From Volvox africanus (Eukaryota > Chlorophyta > Chlorophyceae > Chlamydomonadales > Volvocaceae): a stretch of DNA of 64,000 nt. Within the stretch, counting starts at the first letter, position 1. Each line of letters opens with the position of its first letter. The stretch lies in assembly GCA_030268105.1 (NCBI GenBank), contig BSDZ01000027.1:1138501-1202500 (forward strand). The letters are read 5' to 3'. The translations under genes and the position numbers were made by a program. Shown here piece by piece: positions 10,614 through 30,500 of the stretch. The notes beneath the pieces were generated by a model. That model was not told the DNA's origin. It made no database searches and saw nothing but the letters and a program-made list of their open reading frames with translations.

Positions 10614-12382
10614 TCAGGCGTCATCAGGGACCTTTTCAAGAGTGAACTTGGCCAGGAACTCGTCACCTGCCGGGGTCGAGCCGAACCCGCATGCAAACAT
10701 AAAGCAAGCAAACATCACAATCAGGGATCTTCTGTGTAAACAAAGGAGCCACACCTAGACGGCGCCAGACGACGAAAAATCAGAGACAGATGGGCCCGAA
10801 TGGGCAATTTTTTGAGGTATCCAGCAAAAAAAATCAACCCCACGATGCGGTAGAGGTGTTGCGATACTCCTACTCCCACTCCTGCTATTACTGTTGATTT
10901 CCGTCTCTTTCGCGTTTTTGATCTTTAGCTGATTAATCAATGAGGACGGAAATTTGGCAACCCTATGACTCTTACCGAACACAATCTCGCCACCGACTGG
11001 CAGCTCAACGTAATCCATGGCCTTAATTTCGTTGCCGTTGATCGTGGTGCCGTTGGTGCTATTCACATCGATGACCAGCACCTTGTCCCCCTCTGCATCG
11101 GGGCACATACGCGATCCGAAATGGCCGATCCAGAACCAGATCCGGTTGTATGGTTCTTCATTTCAATTGACAGCATTGCATGGCCAAGTCCTATCCAGGG
11201 CATCGAACACTCCTAAACCGGTCGGCTAGCGGAAAACCTTGGTCACTCGAGGACACCCAAGCATGTGCTTGGGTACGCTAGGTCTATCACCAGGTCAATC
11301 ACCTGCTATTCCTGCGTCCCACCAGCGGACGCCAATAACGGAAATGGCGGTCATCACATTTCCGACAACTGTGAACTTCTTTCCACCATCGCCACGCTAT
11401 CTCATATGTCATCATCACTTCGCAGCCGGGCAGTGTTCGATTGATTTCAGAAGCTGTGAACCCATTCCGCGCAGCGGCCGTCTGAGCGACAGCTGCAATG
11501 ACTTCTTTTCCCCCGGCATATCCCTGCATCCCCGCTTCCCCAGGGCGGGAAAAGCGAGGCCTGTCCGAACTCTACCTGATGGCCACCGTGGCCGCCGACA
11601 CTCTCCAGGAGCCGGGGTACATTTCACGTCGTGAAACTCAACCCATCCCAAGCGCTTAAAGATGAACGAGCAGCACATGCTAATACATCTCCCATAAAGG
11701 AAAGGGAGAGGAAGACACGGAGGAAGGCAGCCCCGCAGCCCCGTAGGCAATGATATATATTTCACACCCCAGCCATCTAGTCACCCTTCGATTGCACCCC
11801 GCAGCACACATCGTAATCAGGACTTACCGATGGTGAGAATGGCGTGGCGGCTGGATACCGTTGGCACTGGAAGGACTATGTCACAAGGTTCCACCCGCCC
11901 CACGTCCAAGGTGCCTTCCCGCAGTATCACAGGTCCAGGAAGGTCCACCTTCTCCCCGTCAAGATGCTCACAGCTGCCGTTCCCTGTGGACACTCAGGAG
12001 CCGGTGAGAGCGTGTGAAAATAGTTTACCCCAATTAATGAATTTTGAATCCATAAGATAATTATTGACCACATTATATAGGAATGGCCCCGCGTACTTCA
12101 CCTTCCTGGACATTGTGCAGCTGAAGTTAAATGCATGAGCTTACCAGTAGGTTGCAGCACTAGCTTGTTCAAGACTGAAACATGAGTCCGTCGAGATGCA
12201 CGGCCTGACAAGCCTGCGACGGCAAAACCTGGATGAGAGCTCTGCTGACGTTGGACAGCTGACATACGAGCTTAACTGCAGACAGCTGCTGGGCACCTCG
12301 TCAGCATCCAAAAATGCACAGCATCCATACCTGCTTGATTGCGAGTGCAAACGATAGAAGAGCGAGCCAACGAGAGGTGCAT
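10614..12382 (-). CDS. FHA domain protein, probably chloroplast, 163 aa
   Basis: Five minus-strand exons chain in one frame: 12331-12382, 12145-12258, 11828-11983, 10976-11092 and 10614-10666, all with GT-AG junctions in phase 1. The first roughly 55 residues are rich in Ser, Arg, Ala and Gln with almost no acid, as expected of an algal plastid transit peptide. The rest is one FHA domain, a phosphothreonine-binding beta sandwich. Its hallmarks are GRVEPCDIVLP, the SSRH core that contacts the phosphopeptide, DVNSTNGT, the NG turn in TINGNEI, and a final strand ending in FTLEK. The arrangement resembles the small plastid FHA proteins of plants, which consist of a transit peptide and FHA only; that comparison is from memory. 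Its ligand is unknown. It lies between two related kinase genes, but nothing in the sequence shows that they work together. Confidence 0.88.
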
Positions 12383-15300
12383 GGTACTTCCCTGCGAGCA
12401 GGCAATTCGATCCCAAAGGTAGAAAACATGGGGATATGAGATGAAATATTTCAAGTACCTGCATTGATCTAGCAAAATAAGCACTTTGTTGTGACTAGCC
12501 AATAACTTCTCAAGGTGCCGTCAAAAGGGTACGTCTAGGGTGAGTGAAGCAAGTTAGTCGATCAGCTGCAAAATATCGCATTACAAATCCAGCACTGTTT
12601 ACAGATCATTTAGTCATTAAATCCAGGCTGCCCGGGGCAGTAGAAAAGTCGACAGAAGCCGAGACCGGTCGCGTCAAATACTCACCTGATCTCAGAAGTC
12701 AAAAAGCAGATTATACTAATTGCTCGCAACCTGATCTAGTTCGGCACATATTAAGATGTTGGGCATCTTCCAACCTTTCAATCACGATACATCGCTCCGA
12801 ATCCATTGACACCAACGACGACGTGCAAGTAACACCAAAGCGCATTTGTTCGAATAATACATGCGCAAGTTTCTTATTTTTGATTGAGACGGCAGCATTG
12901 ATCAGTGTGCCCGATCCTCTGTGCGCCGCGCAAGCATATTGTAGAGTTCCAATGACCCGACTGAAAAGAAGAAATCTGAAAAACATTTCATAGATACCCA
13001 TTTATGTTTAATTTATCATTAAATGATACATACAAGACTGGAGAAACATGCATTTTTGTTCGCAGGGCCCTCGTAGATAGGCCAAATGAAACCAGGCTGC
13101 TTAGGTACAGCCGGCTGTCTCGCCCCTGTTTTTCGACAAGAGCAGCAAAGCCGCACCTAACAGTCTCAACGACCCGAAACCTTCAAGCTTTCAAAACGCG
13201 CAACTCAAACACAACACTGATCCTGGGGAAGCGCCAACTGGATTGGAGAGAAACCGACCTGGCCTCCTTGGCGGGCCCCCTTTTTCAGACATACGCAGAA
13301 TCATGCCCACGGCGCTATACTATGCTAACCAAGAAACGTAGTATCATGCAAAAACGTCACACCGGGAGTGTTGGGACTCCCATTAAGCTGACTCCGAAAC
13401 CCATATAAAATACGGCGACCCACTTCCGAAAGGGCCTTCAACTACCTTAAACCGCCTTTTTGGAAAGACCCAAAAGCAAGTACTCCAGTGCAAAACTAAA
13501 ACTATACCAGTGCAGCATAAGCTAGATATGAACAGGTTCAGGAGGCGCGAAATATGACTGCACGGAGCGGCCGCGGCTCGTCCATCAATGGATGGTCAGC
13601 CGCTGCACACCTATGAGCTTTTCGGTGCCACATTTTAAAGAAAACGATGAATGGATTATTACGGCAGTCTGTGATCAGCTCAGGTCGGATATTCCAGAAC
13701 TGAAGGACATACATGGCGACCCAGATATAGAACAGGTAACTTGAACAGGTAACTCCACAACCGCAACTGCAACCGCAACTGCAATCACACCCGCAATAAC
13801 AACAGTAACAACAACAGTATCAGCAAGGCAACATCGATGACGGTCAGGCAGACCTCGCTGAAGAGACTCCAGTCACGAAGACCGCCTGCGCTTGGAGGTG
13901 CTGTAGGCGAAAGCACACCGGGCGGAACTCATTCGGTTACGACTGCTGTCTTGGTTGCCTAGGTGGTGGAAAAAAGGGGAAAAGAAAGCTAAGCGCTTCC
14001 TTTTCGATCATGCAGGACAACGATGGGATTTGAAATGAACAATCCTAATTAAGCTAGGTAAAGGCAGGGGGTATCAATCAGGGCAGGAAAGGCTTTAAGA
14101 AGACTCCTTTCAGGAAGGTATAAGCTGCGCGGTTATGCGGCAGGTTTTTAAGTCGTGAACATGGCTCCATTGAGAAAAGCAAGGTATATGTCAGTCTACA
14201 TGCAGCCCCAGCTGTGGATTCCAGCATAATTTGACAATGCGGCGTCTTAGTTTTTAGCGCCAAAAGTCCACATATATGTGTTATAATCTTTTTGTATAAT
14301 GGCCGAGCTGCAGTACATTCACTTTGGACGAAGATCCCGGCGATGCTCATGAAGTCTCAAAATCTTAGTGAAGAAGTAAAAAGTCGGTGTTCCTGGAGGC
14401 TTCCTGGGCAGGGTTTCGTACGGCAGAGTTTGGTGGACCACCTACCCCGCAATCATGCCACGTTATGCCGTAACCCTCTTTGAGTAAAAGGTCCCCCTTT
14501 ATCCCTGCCTGCTTGCTGCAACCACACAAGAGAAGCTACAGCAATATGGTAGCCACGAGTAATTCTTCTTCATAACAGTCTGACGTGTCAAGGCCTTGCC
14601 GGAGCTAGCTGCCCTTCTCGTTATGTTTAAACTCCTTCCTCGCCAATGTTCACGCACAAGCAAAAGCTTCATGCTGCATGCACGTTGAAAGCTACTGCTT
14701 TAGAGTGGGCGTGCAGGCGGGCGGCTAGGTGGGCGCGCATTCGACCTCCTTGTTATCCCGACGCGTTTGTAATAAAGTTTGCAATAAGTTAATCTTTTAA
14801 GCCGATATATAGCCATGTGATTACTCGTACAAGTCACGTGAGCCTGCTTCCTTCATGTGGCGAATGAATTATTTTATACATGAACTGCGTAATGGAAACT
14901 AAAGCAGACGCGTAGGGAGAGGAATGAATTATGCCCTATTTTCAATGGTGATTGCTTACTAGAGCCAACCCGGTTTATCTCGCAAACGCATTTGAATAAC
15001 GTCCGAATAACGCTCATAATGACCTAACATCGTCTCGCATCCCAAAACTTAGCTTTGCGCAGTCAAGTGTATACCATGTGCTTCTTTTTACATCACACGC
15101 GGCATAGGACAGCGCAGCACGTGGGGGCGTGGCTTGGGTCAGGAGGGCTCTTAAAACTTTCAAGAGCACCTTCCAACGTACATTTAACACGATGTGTTAC
15201 AGGTATATGTGGCCAAAGCTCAAAACCATCGAAACGGACCATTAACCGCGCGGGAACCACGTGAGCGATAGATGTACGACATGCAACAAGCCTCCCAACG

Positions 15301-15499
15301 CATCATCTAGCACTAAAACATGTTTTATTTCTTTCTTGCGTACCTCTGTATGAACCTTTAAAATCCTGAATCCGTCATCGCTTACGTTACTGAAAGTCTT
15401 GGCAAGCTTATCGCTGTATGTCTTTCTCGTGCTGTGAAAAATAACGCAAATTTACTACTTTTATCATATATACGCATTCAAGATTTGTCTAAAAACAGC
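12383..15499. other. Intergenic, between the FHA gene and kinase B
   Basis: No conserved coding segment is found. Open frames are short and unlike the surrounding GC-rich exons. It should contain the 5' regulatory regions of both the FHA gene (minus) and kinase B (plus), since the two are divergent, but I recognise no specific element. A CAAC/CAACAG-rich stretch lies at about 13741-13827. Confidence 0.6.
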
Positions 15500-20739
<5,240 letters not shown>

Positions 20740-23700
20740 GTGCCGGGTGTTTCTTACATCATCAGACATTTCTCAGCTTCCCCAGATATTGTAGTAGACA
20801 TTTGTAGCGTTTACCAGTCTGCAGCCCAGCTGCCAGTTTGGGTTTGCTAGGGAGATATGTAGAGAGAAGGGAAATTGGTAGAGGGGATTGGAAAGGACGA
20901 CATCACCATTGACGCATATATCTGTTGTGCGCCAGTTGGGGCGCCGGCAAAGGACGCGATTGGCATCGCTGTTTTGTGGAGTTGCTGGTGCCGTCCTCGC
21001 AGCTTGGACACATCAGGAACCTAACTACCTCGCATTTTCCATCAAGAGTGCCCCGATGCAGCTTTCGCTGTTGATATTGCAGCTGTTGCGCAGGACGTTG
21101 TATTGGGCGCCCAACCGAGCAGGTGGGTTGCACATGTACAGAAATTAGAACGACGAACCTAAAATATCGTAGGGCATAATAACGTTACTTGCCAAGGTTC
21201 CGCACGGCCTTGACGGGTTGATTTCAGCGCGGCTGCAGAGGTGCTGTGCTGTGTTACCGTGAAAAGCTCTCGTTGGACTCCAATGTTCGTTTCTTCTACG
21301 ATATGCATACCTAAGGGAAACCAACTGTAGGGCTGCGGAGGTGTAAGTGCGTATGTGTATACGAGTATGGCGCAGCCCTAAGGCATGCTCTGGAGCACAG
21401 GAGGGGCCTTATACCCTGAAGTTGACCGCCAAGGGCCATGAGACGAGTTGTTTCGGATACGCTGTATGTTAGTTGCGTAAACGGCTGCTTTTTTGCAGGA
21501 CTTGAGTTACGATGGCCCAACTGGCTTGTGGAGGCCCTGCTCGAGTTGCTTGGTTTTCTCCCTAACTTCACATGATAACGTTAAGGATAAGGACAAATGG
21601 ACGCAATCCGCACGCTAATAGCCTAACGCAATCTCCGGGGCAGCTCAGCCAGTGCTGCCTGAGTGATCGATGTATCAAAGGGAGCGTTTGCTGCGGAAGG
21701 ATGACTGGCTGCTTGGCGGCTGTGGATTCGGCCGAAGAGGACCTAGGGGCGTGTGTGTTGTGAACTCCATCCCTGATGCATGCGAGGTTTCCTTGTGCCC
21801 CTTGATGTTTTATATTACATTTCAATGACGTTTTGTTGGCATTGTGATGGACCTACAGAATTTCTTGGTATTGTCCGCTTTATTACCTATAACGGTAACT
21901 CGTCTTATGGTTGATGTACACTGTGTGGCAACTATAACATAAATCGGAATATATATGGCGTACGTCCGGCCTCAGCAGTACCGAAACCCTCGCAACTCTG
22001 CGCCTCAATTCACAACAGGTGCCATTAAAATGCATTATCGCACACCGCGACATGAAGCAATGCTTCCAAACGCACCGTGTGACTCGTCATGTAAAGACAA
22101 ACGATATAACGTGCACATCTCGCCCTCACGTAGGTAAGAGTTGGACGGGTACGCGTATCTTCCAAGGAAGAGTCCCAACGCCACGCAAGCGTCCACACGT
22201 GTCGCAAAATGAAGTGTAATCTGCGCAGCTTTTGGATCTAGACCCCTCTATTTGGTGTCTTAACCAACTCTATTTCCATTCGTTGTGGGACTGACACGCT
22301 CGTCAATGAATCATGCGAATGCTCCTGAGAATGCTCCAACCAGTCAGAGAAGTCAACCAGTCCTAACACACACGCGCACCATGACAAGATAACTGGTCAC
22401 AACCGGCCAGACCCGCCGCTAAACAGCAAACGACAAACAGCATGAAGTTTCGTTTCATGTTCATCTGAAGGTGATGTGGGGTTGCCGGTCGCACCCTCTC
22501 AAGGGCCCCCGCAGTCAGCCCCTTCTCAAGAGACAGGAGACGGCTGCGCCATACATGCGCTTGCTGGCGTGCAGTCCCAGTCCCCCACTTGTTCATCATT
22601 TATATCATCGCCCTCGTAGTACCATACACCTACACTACACGTCCTCGGCTCCGGCTCGTCCTGAGCGCGAAGACACTTGCTGACCAACGAGGTGGTGGGG
22701 ACACCGAACCCACTCACCGACCCAAAGGGAACTGCTGTCGCCGAGTGAGATCACAGCGTGGTACTGTCAAGGTGCAACAATGCGGCGCAGGCAGGGCACT
22801 GTGGAAAACGTGAAAGGGTGAAGATTCATCGACGATGTATCACGGGTTGAATATAGATCCACCGTGACACGACCAAACGCAATACAATGATGCAGTCCCA
22901 TGATATCCAGATACAGGAGTTCGCACTGTGATGTCCGAACCACAATAGTTGTCCGTGGGTTCAAAGGTCGTGGAGTCTGTGTGGTAAGGAACGGTTAAAA
23001 GCCACCGTACGGTAAACCTGTGCAATAATAACAAGGCCAAGTCACGCGGGAACCGCACGACAAGGAAAACAAACGCGCACACGCACACGCACGCATGCAG
23101 GTCCCCTCATCAGGGCAGCGCCACACATACCACATACCACATACCACACATGCATCATAATACCAAGTTGCGAGAATGAACCCCCCTCGTTCGTCGGAAA
23201 AACATATACTATGAGACTTAGGTATGCTGGTGATCATCGAAGCGCAACCGCCGAGGGGCCTTCGACATTTGCGTCCGCTGCCGAGTTTGGGGGCCTCCAA
23301 GCCTGCACAGACCCCTCCTTTCTGAGACACAATCATAAGCTCTTAGCTCACGTAGCGTGCCACAACCTGTTGAGAGCGCGCTGATGACCCGAGAGCGCTT
23401 AAGCCGCCACGTCCATCCGTTCTCGGTTGCGCTTCAACCTCTGAAAATCGTGACAGGGAGCGGAAGCCCACCACATTACATCACGGCATACACCAGCAAA
23501 AGCACACGAGTAACTGCAAGCTTTGACAGGGGCGCAAATTCCTCCTCTCCAGTCATGCAAAACCTTCCGCTCGCGCACACACATGCCACGCTTCATGCCC
23601 TGATGTTTGATGCTGATATATACGTACCAAAAAGCAGCCGTAGCAGTAGCAACTCGTTGCTTACTTCATATCCCCCTTTGGCGATTGGCCTGCCCACAAT

Positions 23701-24566
23701 CATCTGAGGTACGCTCCCCTATATGTACGTGTCATGTCAATCGCCTTTTCAAGCGACTACCAGAAAATCAAAGTGACCAGCGGCAGCCCAAATCTAATGG
23801 AACATCGCCCCAATGATCCCAAAAGCAATACCACACGTGCGAATACCACACGATTTACCCACAGACGGTGTGCCCACAGACTCACAGAGCCGAAGAGGCG
23901 CTGCAAACTGGAACGCGTTGTAATTCTTCTCAACATCAGAAAAGTGAAGGTGTGCCCAGCACGCGGGCACCACATGCCTTCATCTTTTTCCGCGTGCGCT
24001 TACGGGCTTTTGCATCCCGGATCCATAGCCTTCGTAACGACCGATACCACAGCCGACTTGCGCGCCATGCAGCTTATAGCTTATAGTTTTGTGTGGGGCG
24101 GGGAGGGGCGGCTTACTACCAGCTACTAGGGGCCAACTTCCCTTAGTCCCCAACACCACAAGCAGCTCTTCTTCCATTCAGGTGAAGAGTTACGCCATCA
24201 AGAAAAAACATTCGGCCGTTTTGGCCATTTGGCCGGATTCCAACAACATGACGACTGGCGAGGAGAGCAGCAGCACACGCAGAAAATCGTATGGAGCGCC
24301 CGAGCCCGATTTGAAAGGAAGCGATCGCGGTGACACTATCTATCGATTTATCTTTACCTGCCCGCACGCTGTATAAACGTACATTTACTTAGCTTGCTAA
24401 GAAAGTCTCTTTCCAATTCGTTGCCATTGGGATATCTTGACGCACAAAGTTGCAACAAAACATACTTAAGATACGCTGGGATGCATGTTATGGAGCGTAA
24501 TCGTAAGTAAATTAGGTTAAGCACGGGACATCAACCCCCCTAAAGCATTTTGTAATCACTTTGAAT
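20740..24566. other. Intergenic, between the 3' ends of kinase B and the giant gene
   Basis: The flanking genes converge here. I see no conserved exon, no RNA gene and no clear TGTAA polyadenylation signal close to either stop. A short CATACCA repeat lies near 23128-23150. Confidence 0.6.
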
Positions 24567-27500
24567 TCAGTGCCATGCCGCTCGGCCGGAGTTCCGGTTG
24601 GATGAGCCGCCCCTTGCCGAATGCAATTTAGGCCCCCGTCCTGCCGCAGCCCCCGGGCCGCCCTGAGACACTTCAACTCCACCACTAACACGAACAGCGC
24701 TTTGCCCCGCCGCCTGCTGCTCGGCTGCATGCCCCCCGCCGAGTACCGCCAGCGCATGTGCACCACTGTACAGTGGATTTAACGCAGCGCCGCCGCCGCT
24801 GACGCCGGGAGAAGCTCCGCCGCCACTGGCGCGGACGGCTTCCTCCGCCGCCTTCGTCAACTGCTCAGCTTCGTAGCTGGGGCGGCGGCGCCGACTGCTC
24901 GCATATCCCCTTGTCGAGGAGGCCGCCCTGGAGCTGTGAACCAGCTGCGCCTGGTGCTGGCGGTGCTGGTGTGGGGGCTGGTGCAGCTGCTTGGCAGCGG
25001 CGGCGGCGGGAGCAACGTCACTGGATCTGCCAGTTCCAGGCGAAATCATGTTCGCGCGTGTTATTGCGCTTGCATGTGCATCTAGGGACGTTTTCCGCGC
25101 TCCAAACCCAGGGCGCGTGGTGGACGATCCGGGGGACGTGTGGGAGCCAAGCAGTTGCCGATCGGGGCTGCGCTGCACTCCCGTCACCACTGACGTTGAC
25201 GCTGACGCCGACGCTGACGGTGATAGCGCTGTGCTCACTGTCGCGGGCGACACCGTCGTGAAATTGTTGACCTCTCGGCCCGTGCCAAGGCCGGCACTGG
25301 TGACCGATGTTGTGGATTTCGTATTCGAAGTTCCAGCAGATCCTGGTGTACGGAAGAACTCCGAGCCGAGAGCCCTCGGGGACAGACTACTGCTAGTGGA
25401 AGGTTCCCGCAGAAAGTCCTGGATCTGGATCTGGGACACGGAGGGACTCGTCGGCGTGCTTACGGGGCTATCGTGACTGCCGGCGCGCAAAGCCGGGGTC
25501 AGCTGAGAGGCGCCCGGCGGCGGCAGCGGCGGCGACAGTGAACTGACCCTCGACGCCGCAGCCATCGCAGCGGACGCTGATGTGCTGCGCTGCAGCACTC
25601 CACTCCCGCGCCCTCCTCGGGCGGCAGCAATCGTTTGCGGCATGCGCTTCGGAGGAATAGGGTGCGGCTGCAGCTGCGGCTGTTGGCGTCCTGCCGACGA
25701 ACCACGCACGTGTGCGTGATGAGGGGGCATTCCGAACTGAGGGCCGCTCCCTGGAGTGAGTAACAAGCTGCCATGTGAGGGGGTGTAACCGTACGATTGT
25801 TTCGCGACGCTGATTCCGGAGCCGCTGGCAGTGGCCAGCCGTGGCGATGCGAGGCTAATAGAGCTGGCGGCGCTGCCGGCGCTTGGGCTGGAGGCGCCGA
25901 GGTGTTGTTGCTGTTGGTGGTGGTGGTAGCCGGAAGCCTGCCCCGCGCTGAAGTCGTTGAAAGGCAGCGGTAATGGCGGCGATGACGGCGTGTTGCAGCT
26001 ACCACCATCGCTACCGCCGGTTCCGGTTCCCGTGGCGCTGATGGCGCCCATGATGGTGGTGGTCATGGCGCCGGGTGTCGGCGTTTGGGGGAGTGGTGAA
26101 TGTGGCGTTGCGTGAAGCTGTGGAAGGGTAGGAATGGCCTCGGAATCGGCGACACCCACACACGCGCTGTGAAGTGATGAGTGGTCGCAGCCGCCAGATG
26201 CGGAGGTGTTGACGGAAGCGCGTGGGGGCACTGCGAGTGCGGAGCTGGCGCCGCTGGCAACCTCCTTCCCACCCGCCGCTCTAAGCTCCACCGGCTTGGG
26301 CGAAGTCGGGGAGGCTGAAAAGGTCAGATCAAATTCCTTCGGATTCCCAACACACGCAGTATGGAGGGCGCATTCGGCTCCATTGCCTCGTCTTATCGTA
26401 GTGGCCGCAATCGCCATCGCTGCGTCTGGAACTGCGTCAGAGATCGAAATCGATGCCTTTGCGGCATCTGCGGTGTCCGTGCCGCCGCTTTCCCGAACGA
26501 CCCGTGGGTCAGTGGGAGGGCCGTCGTGGGCCTCTAGACCTGGCCAGACGTCGGTCGCCAGAATACCAGAGACGCCCCTTCGTACACTCACTTCCGACAT
26601 GGAGGTGGCGCTGCTGGCGGCTTGTACGGCGCTGAAAGAGCAGCTGCGCTCTGCTACCAATGGAACTGATAAATCACCGGCCGCTGCGGCAGCGACACCT
26701 CGGGCGGCGGCGGCGGCGGTTGTGGCGGCAGCCCCGCCGCTGCCGCCAGCGCGGGGCGAGGCTGACGCCACCGCCGGGCTGGTGCCCGTCTCGACCCCTA
26801 CCAGCACCGTTGCGCCAGAGACCTTTGCCGCCGCATCGTTGTCGTCGCCGCCAGCATTTATGTCACCGTGCGCTTCCCGTACCGCCCGCCGGATGTCAGA
26901 TAGTGTCTGTACATTAACCAAATACGACAGGGTGGGCAGCTGTTCAGGTTCACTGGCGCCGCTGCCGCCATCGTCTCCTTCCCCATCTGACGCCGCCGCC
27001 GCCGCCGCCGCTGCCCTATCCTCCTTAACCTCCTCTTCACGCACAGCAGGGGCTTGCACGTCGCCGCTGCTGCTACTTCCTACCGCACCGCGACCGCTAC
27101 CATCACCAGTCGACTTTGTCACTCCTTGTCGTGGGCTGTGATCGCTGTCTAGCTTTATTGGCAGCTCCAGCGTGGTAGCAGGGAAGGATGCGATGGCACC
27201 AGGCGATGCCGCCCCACCAGCACCAGTTCCCGTGCCCATTTTCCTCCCTTCCATGCCTGATCCGAGCCGGCTGCCGCCGCTCATTGGAAGCTCCGGGGAT
27301 GCTGACCGAGTGCCCTGCGGTGAGGGACCGCCGTCGGTGAGTACTGGGCTACTTCCAGCGCGCCAATACATCCGAGCATCCGCCGCCGCCACAGTGGCGC
27401 CGCTGGGTAGGCGGCTTTCTATTGGAAGGGCGGTCGCCATCGTAGATTCAGATGCCAGATCGGACGCTTCCTCCCAGAACTCAGAAACGTTCGACGGAGT

Positions 27501-30500
27501 GGGAGAATGAAGGCCGAAGGCGGGGTTAGTGTGATGCCGTATGGTGGAATGGCCCGTCGCTCGATCCCGCGGGGTCCTAGCCTCAATCGACCTGGCTGTG
27601 TGGGCGGTGGGAGTGGGGTAGCCGCCGCTGTCGTTATCGCCATCTGTGAGGCCGGAGAAGGACAGCCGGCTTGTGGTGCCTGGGACACTCCCCACTGATA
27701 GGGCGCGAGTACCGCCGTCGTAACTGCGGCCGTCGTCATCTGTGACCCGCGGGTCGGTGATCTCGCTCGTCTCCGCTGTCACACCGCCCGTCTCTTCCAG
27801 CTCCTCGCAACCCTCCGCCAGCACAGCTGCCGTTGGCGCATAACCTTGTGCCTCCGCCAGCGCCTCCGCCCCCGCTGCAACTTCAGCCATTGCCTGTCCC
27901 CGTCCCCGTCCCCGCCCAGCAGTCGCTGATACCTTTACCCTATCCTGCGCCAACGGCGCTGGGAGCTGCTTAACTTCCAATCCCCATTGCCGGACATCAA
28001 GCAGGGACAGAAGAAGCGCTTGTGCTCCCTCTGCCCCTGGAACGAATCCTGGTACGCTTCCCAGACCCTCCACCTCCTCGGCGGTTGCTGTCTCCATCCA
28101 GGCCGTCCGGCTTTTCGCAGCGCCAGTGGCGGTTGCGGCCGCGATTTTACCAGGACGTCGTTTGCCCGGAGTGCCTGCCGCCAGCATCGGCCCATCGACT
28201 GTCGCCGCGGCGGCGGCGGCGGCAGCAATAGACGCCAATGTGGCGCCGCTGCCGCCGTGCAAAATGGGGTGCAGGAAGCACCCCGCAAGGCCGCGGCCGC
28301 CCTCAAGGGTGGCCCTCCAGGATACCGACGCCGTCACAGAATGAGAGGTGCGCACCAGCTCACAGACTAAGCACTGCAGCAAGGTGCTGTGTGATGTTCC
28401 ACGAGAGACCGTCTGACTCCGCGACAGTGACCGCGGCCGCCGGTGCTCCTTCCTCCCGCTGCCGTGACTGCTGCTGCTGCTGCCGACGACCGCGGTGACT
28501 GCCGCACTCGGGGAACACGGCGTCCGTGCGGCAGAGTCTGCAGGCGCCCACGCACCATGCCTTGAATCAAGTCCAGCGCCGTTACCTAACCCTGGTTGCA
28601 CACCGCCGCTGAAGCCGCCAGACCCGCGACCTGCGGCAGCTGCAGCGGTGTGCGACAAGCCACTTGGCATGGCACCAGACGGATCAGCGTAGTATTCGAG
28701 AAGCTTCAGGCTGGCGTTGTGGATGTCTGCTTGCGCCATGGCTACTGCGAAGTGCAGAGGGTGGATTTGCGTGCTGCCGCTTTTAGCTTCAGCGGGTGCC
28801 GCGGGAGCCACCACTGCTGTCACCGACGCCGGCAAAGCGACTCCTGCCTTGTTGCCATTGGCCTGAAGTTCAGCTGTAGCGCAGGATGCATCAATAATCA
28901 GCGCAGGCGCAACCGACGGTGCGGATCTGTCTGCTTGTGGCGGCGGCTGCGGCGGCTGCGGCGGCCCCATGCTGCCATTAGCGTCATCTTCACCGTCACC
29001 ACCGTCGGCGGCCTCCGCAACCACGCCAAGTCCATTGTCCACCGAAATCCCTCGCTTTGCCATCGACCCCAGACGTCCTAATGGCAACCCAGGCAACGCG
29101 AAGCTACCGGCACGATCGCGCGTCAGTGATCCTACAGCCCCGACTGCCGAAGTCATAGAATCCGCAGTAGCTGATGCCTGCTGCGTTGTGACCTCCGAAT
29201 CAGAAACCCATGCAGAGGACCCAGAAGTCATTGCAAAAGAGGGAGCAGGTGCCAGGGTTCCTCCCGGCAAGACCAGGCTGCCCATCCTGGCAGGCCCTTC
29301 CATGCGGAATGAGGCGACGGAGACTCCCGCAGAAAACACCGACCCTCGTGCGCCGTCGCCGCCACCACCACCGACAGCGGGGCTAACAAAGGTCGACTCG
29401 CTCGCAGGCACCGTCGCCGCCGTTGCCGTCGCCGTCGCCGTCGCCCCACGAGTCTGCTGTGGCGCAAAGGACGCCGCAACGGCTGCTGGCGGCGGCGGCG
29501 GCGGCGCTGGATGCTGTGCTGCACTCCGCTGTAGCCTTCGGACCTGCTCCGCGAGTGCCTTGTTAAGGATCTCCCGCCGCTCAAGTGCTCCGTTAAGGGC
29601 CGTCACCAGGACAAGTGGACAGGCCTTAACGACGCCAAGAACCGTCAGCACGCAGCCCTGGATGTACGGTATGTACGGTTCACGGGTGCCATACCAAAGT
29701 CAGTTAGTTGCCGCCCAAATATTCATTTTCGTTGGTATCGGAGCTTCGTCTTTCATTGAGCTAGCCATTCCGTGATGCGAGGACTTAAATGCATCTTGAG
29801 TTCGCTTAGCTAGCGTGGCATCCGCACCGGGACCCGCACGATGGCACCTTCTTGACCTTGACCAATACTGAACTTAGCCAACACGAACCTGGAGCTATCT
29901 TGAGGGCAAGAATAACAGCATAAACATTGACATCAAGAACCAGATGTACGCAGTCCCTTCTTTCCCAGCCCCTCCACACCTGCAACTCGTTCGAGCTGTG
30001 AAACACGTCTGCGCGCACTAGCGCCGCAGTCCAAGCCATAAGTGACCCCTGAACATGCTCCAGCTCACTCGCCGGGTCCAGCTGCTGAGGCGGCGGTAAC
30101 GACACCGACCCGACAGCCGCGCCGGAGCTACCAGCCCCCGAGTGTGCGGCCGCCCGGATTGGACCGACGTCCCCTGGCGTACCAGCCACGCTGCCCGTCT
30201 CCCGCTGCTGGTGCCTTACGTGCTGAGACGGTTGCTGTTGGTGCTGGGGCGCCTGAAGGTCTGACTGCTGGTGCTGGTGCTGGTACTGGTGCTGCATCAG
30301 CATATCGACTTGAACAGTCTGGCCTGCTGGCACAGTGCCGGCGGCCATCTGCTGAATATAATCGCGGAAGCTGCGGTGGCCGATTGGGGAGTGAGAGAAG
30401 GAGCGCGGGGAGACGTGGATCTGACCGCTGGAAAGGGAGGCTCCTGGGTGCACCAGAGACTGGCTGCCGTCCCGAGCTGTATCAGCAGGACAAACACTGC

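Noticed and set aside
26206..27141. 311-codon open frame on the plus strand opposite the giant gene
   Set aside because: It is the antisense of GC-rich Ala/Gly/Ser codons; no domain and no start or splice context, while the minus frame is continuous for 1,697 codons.
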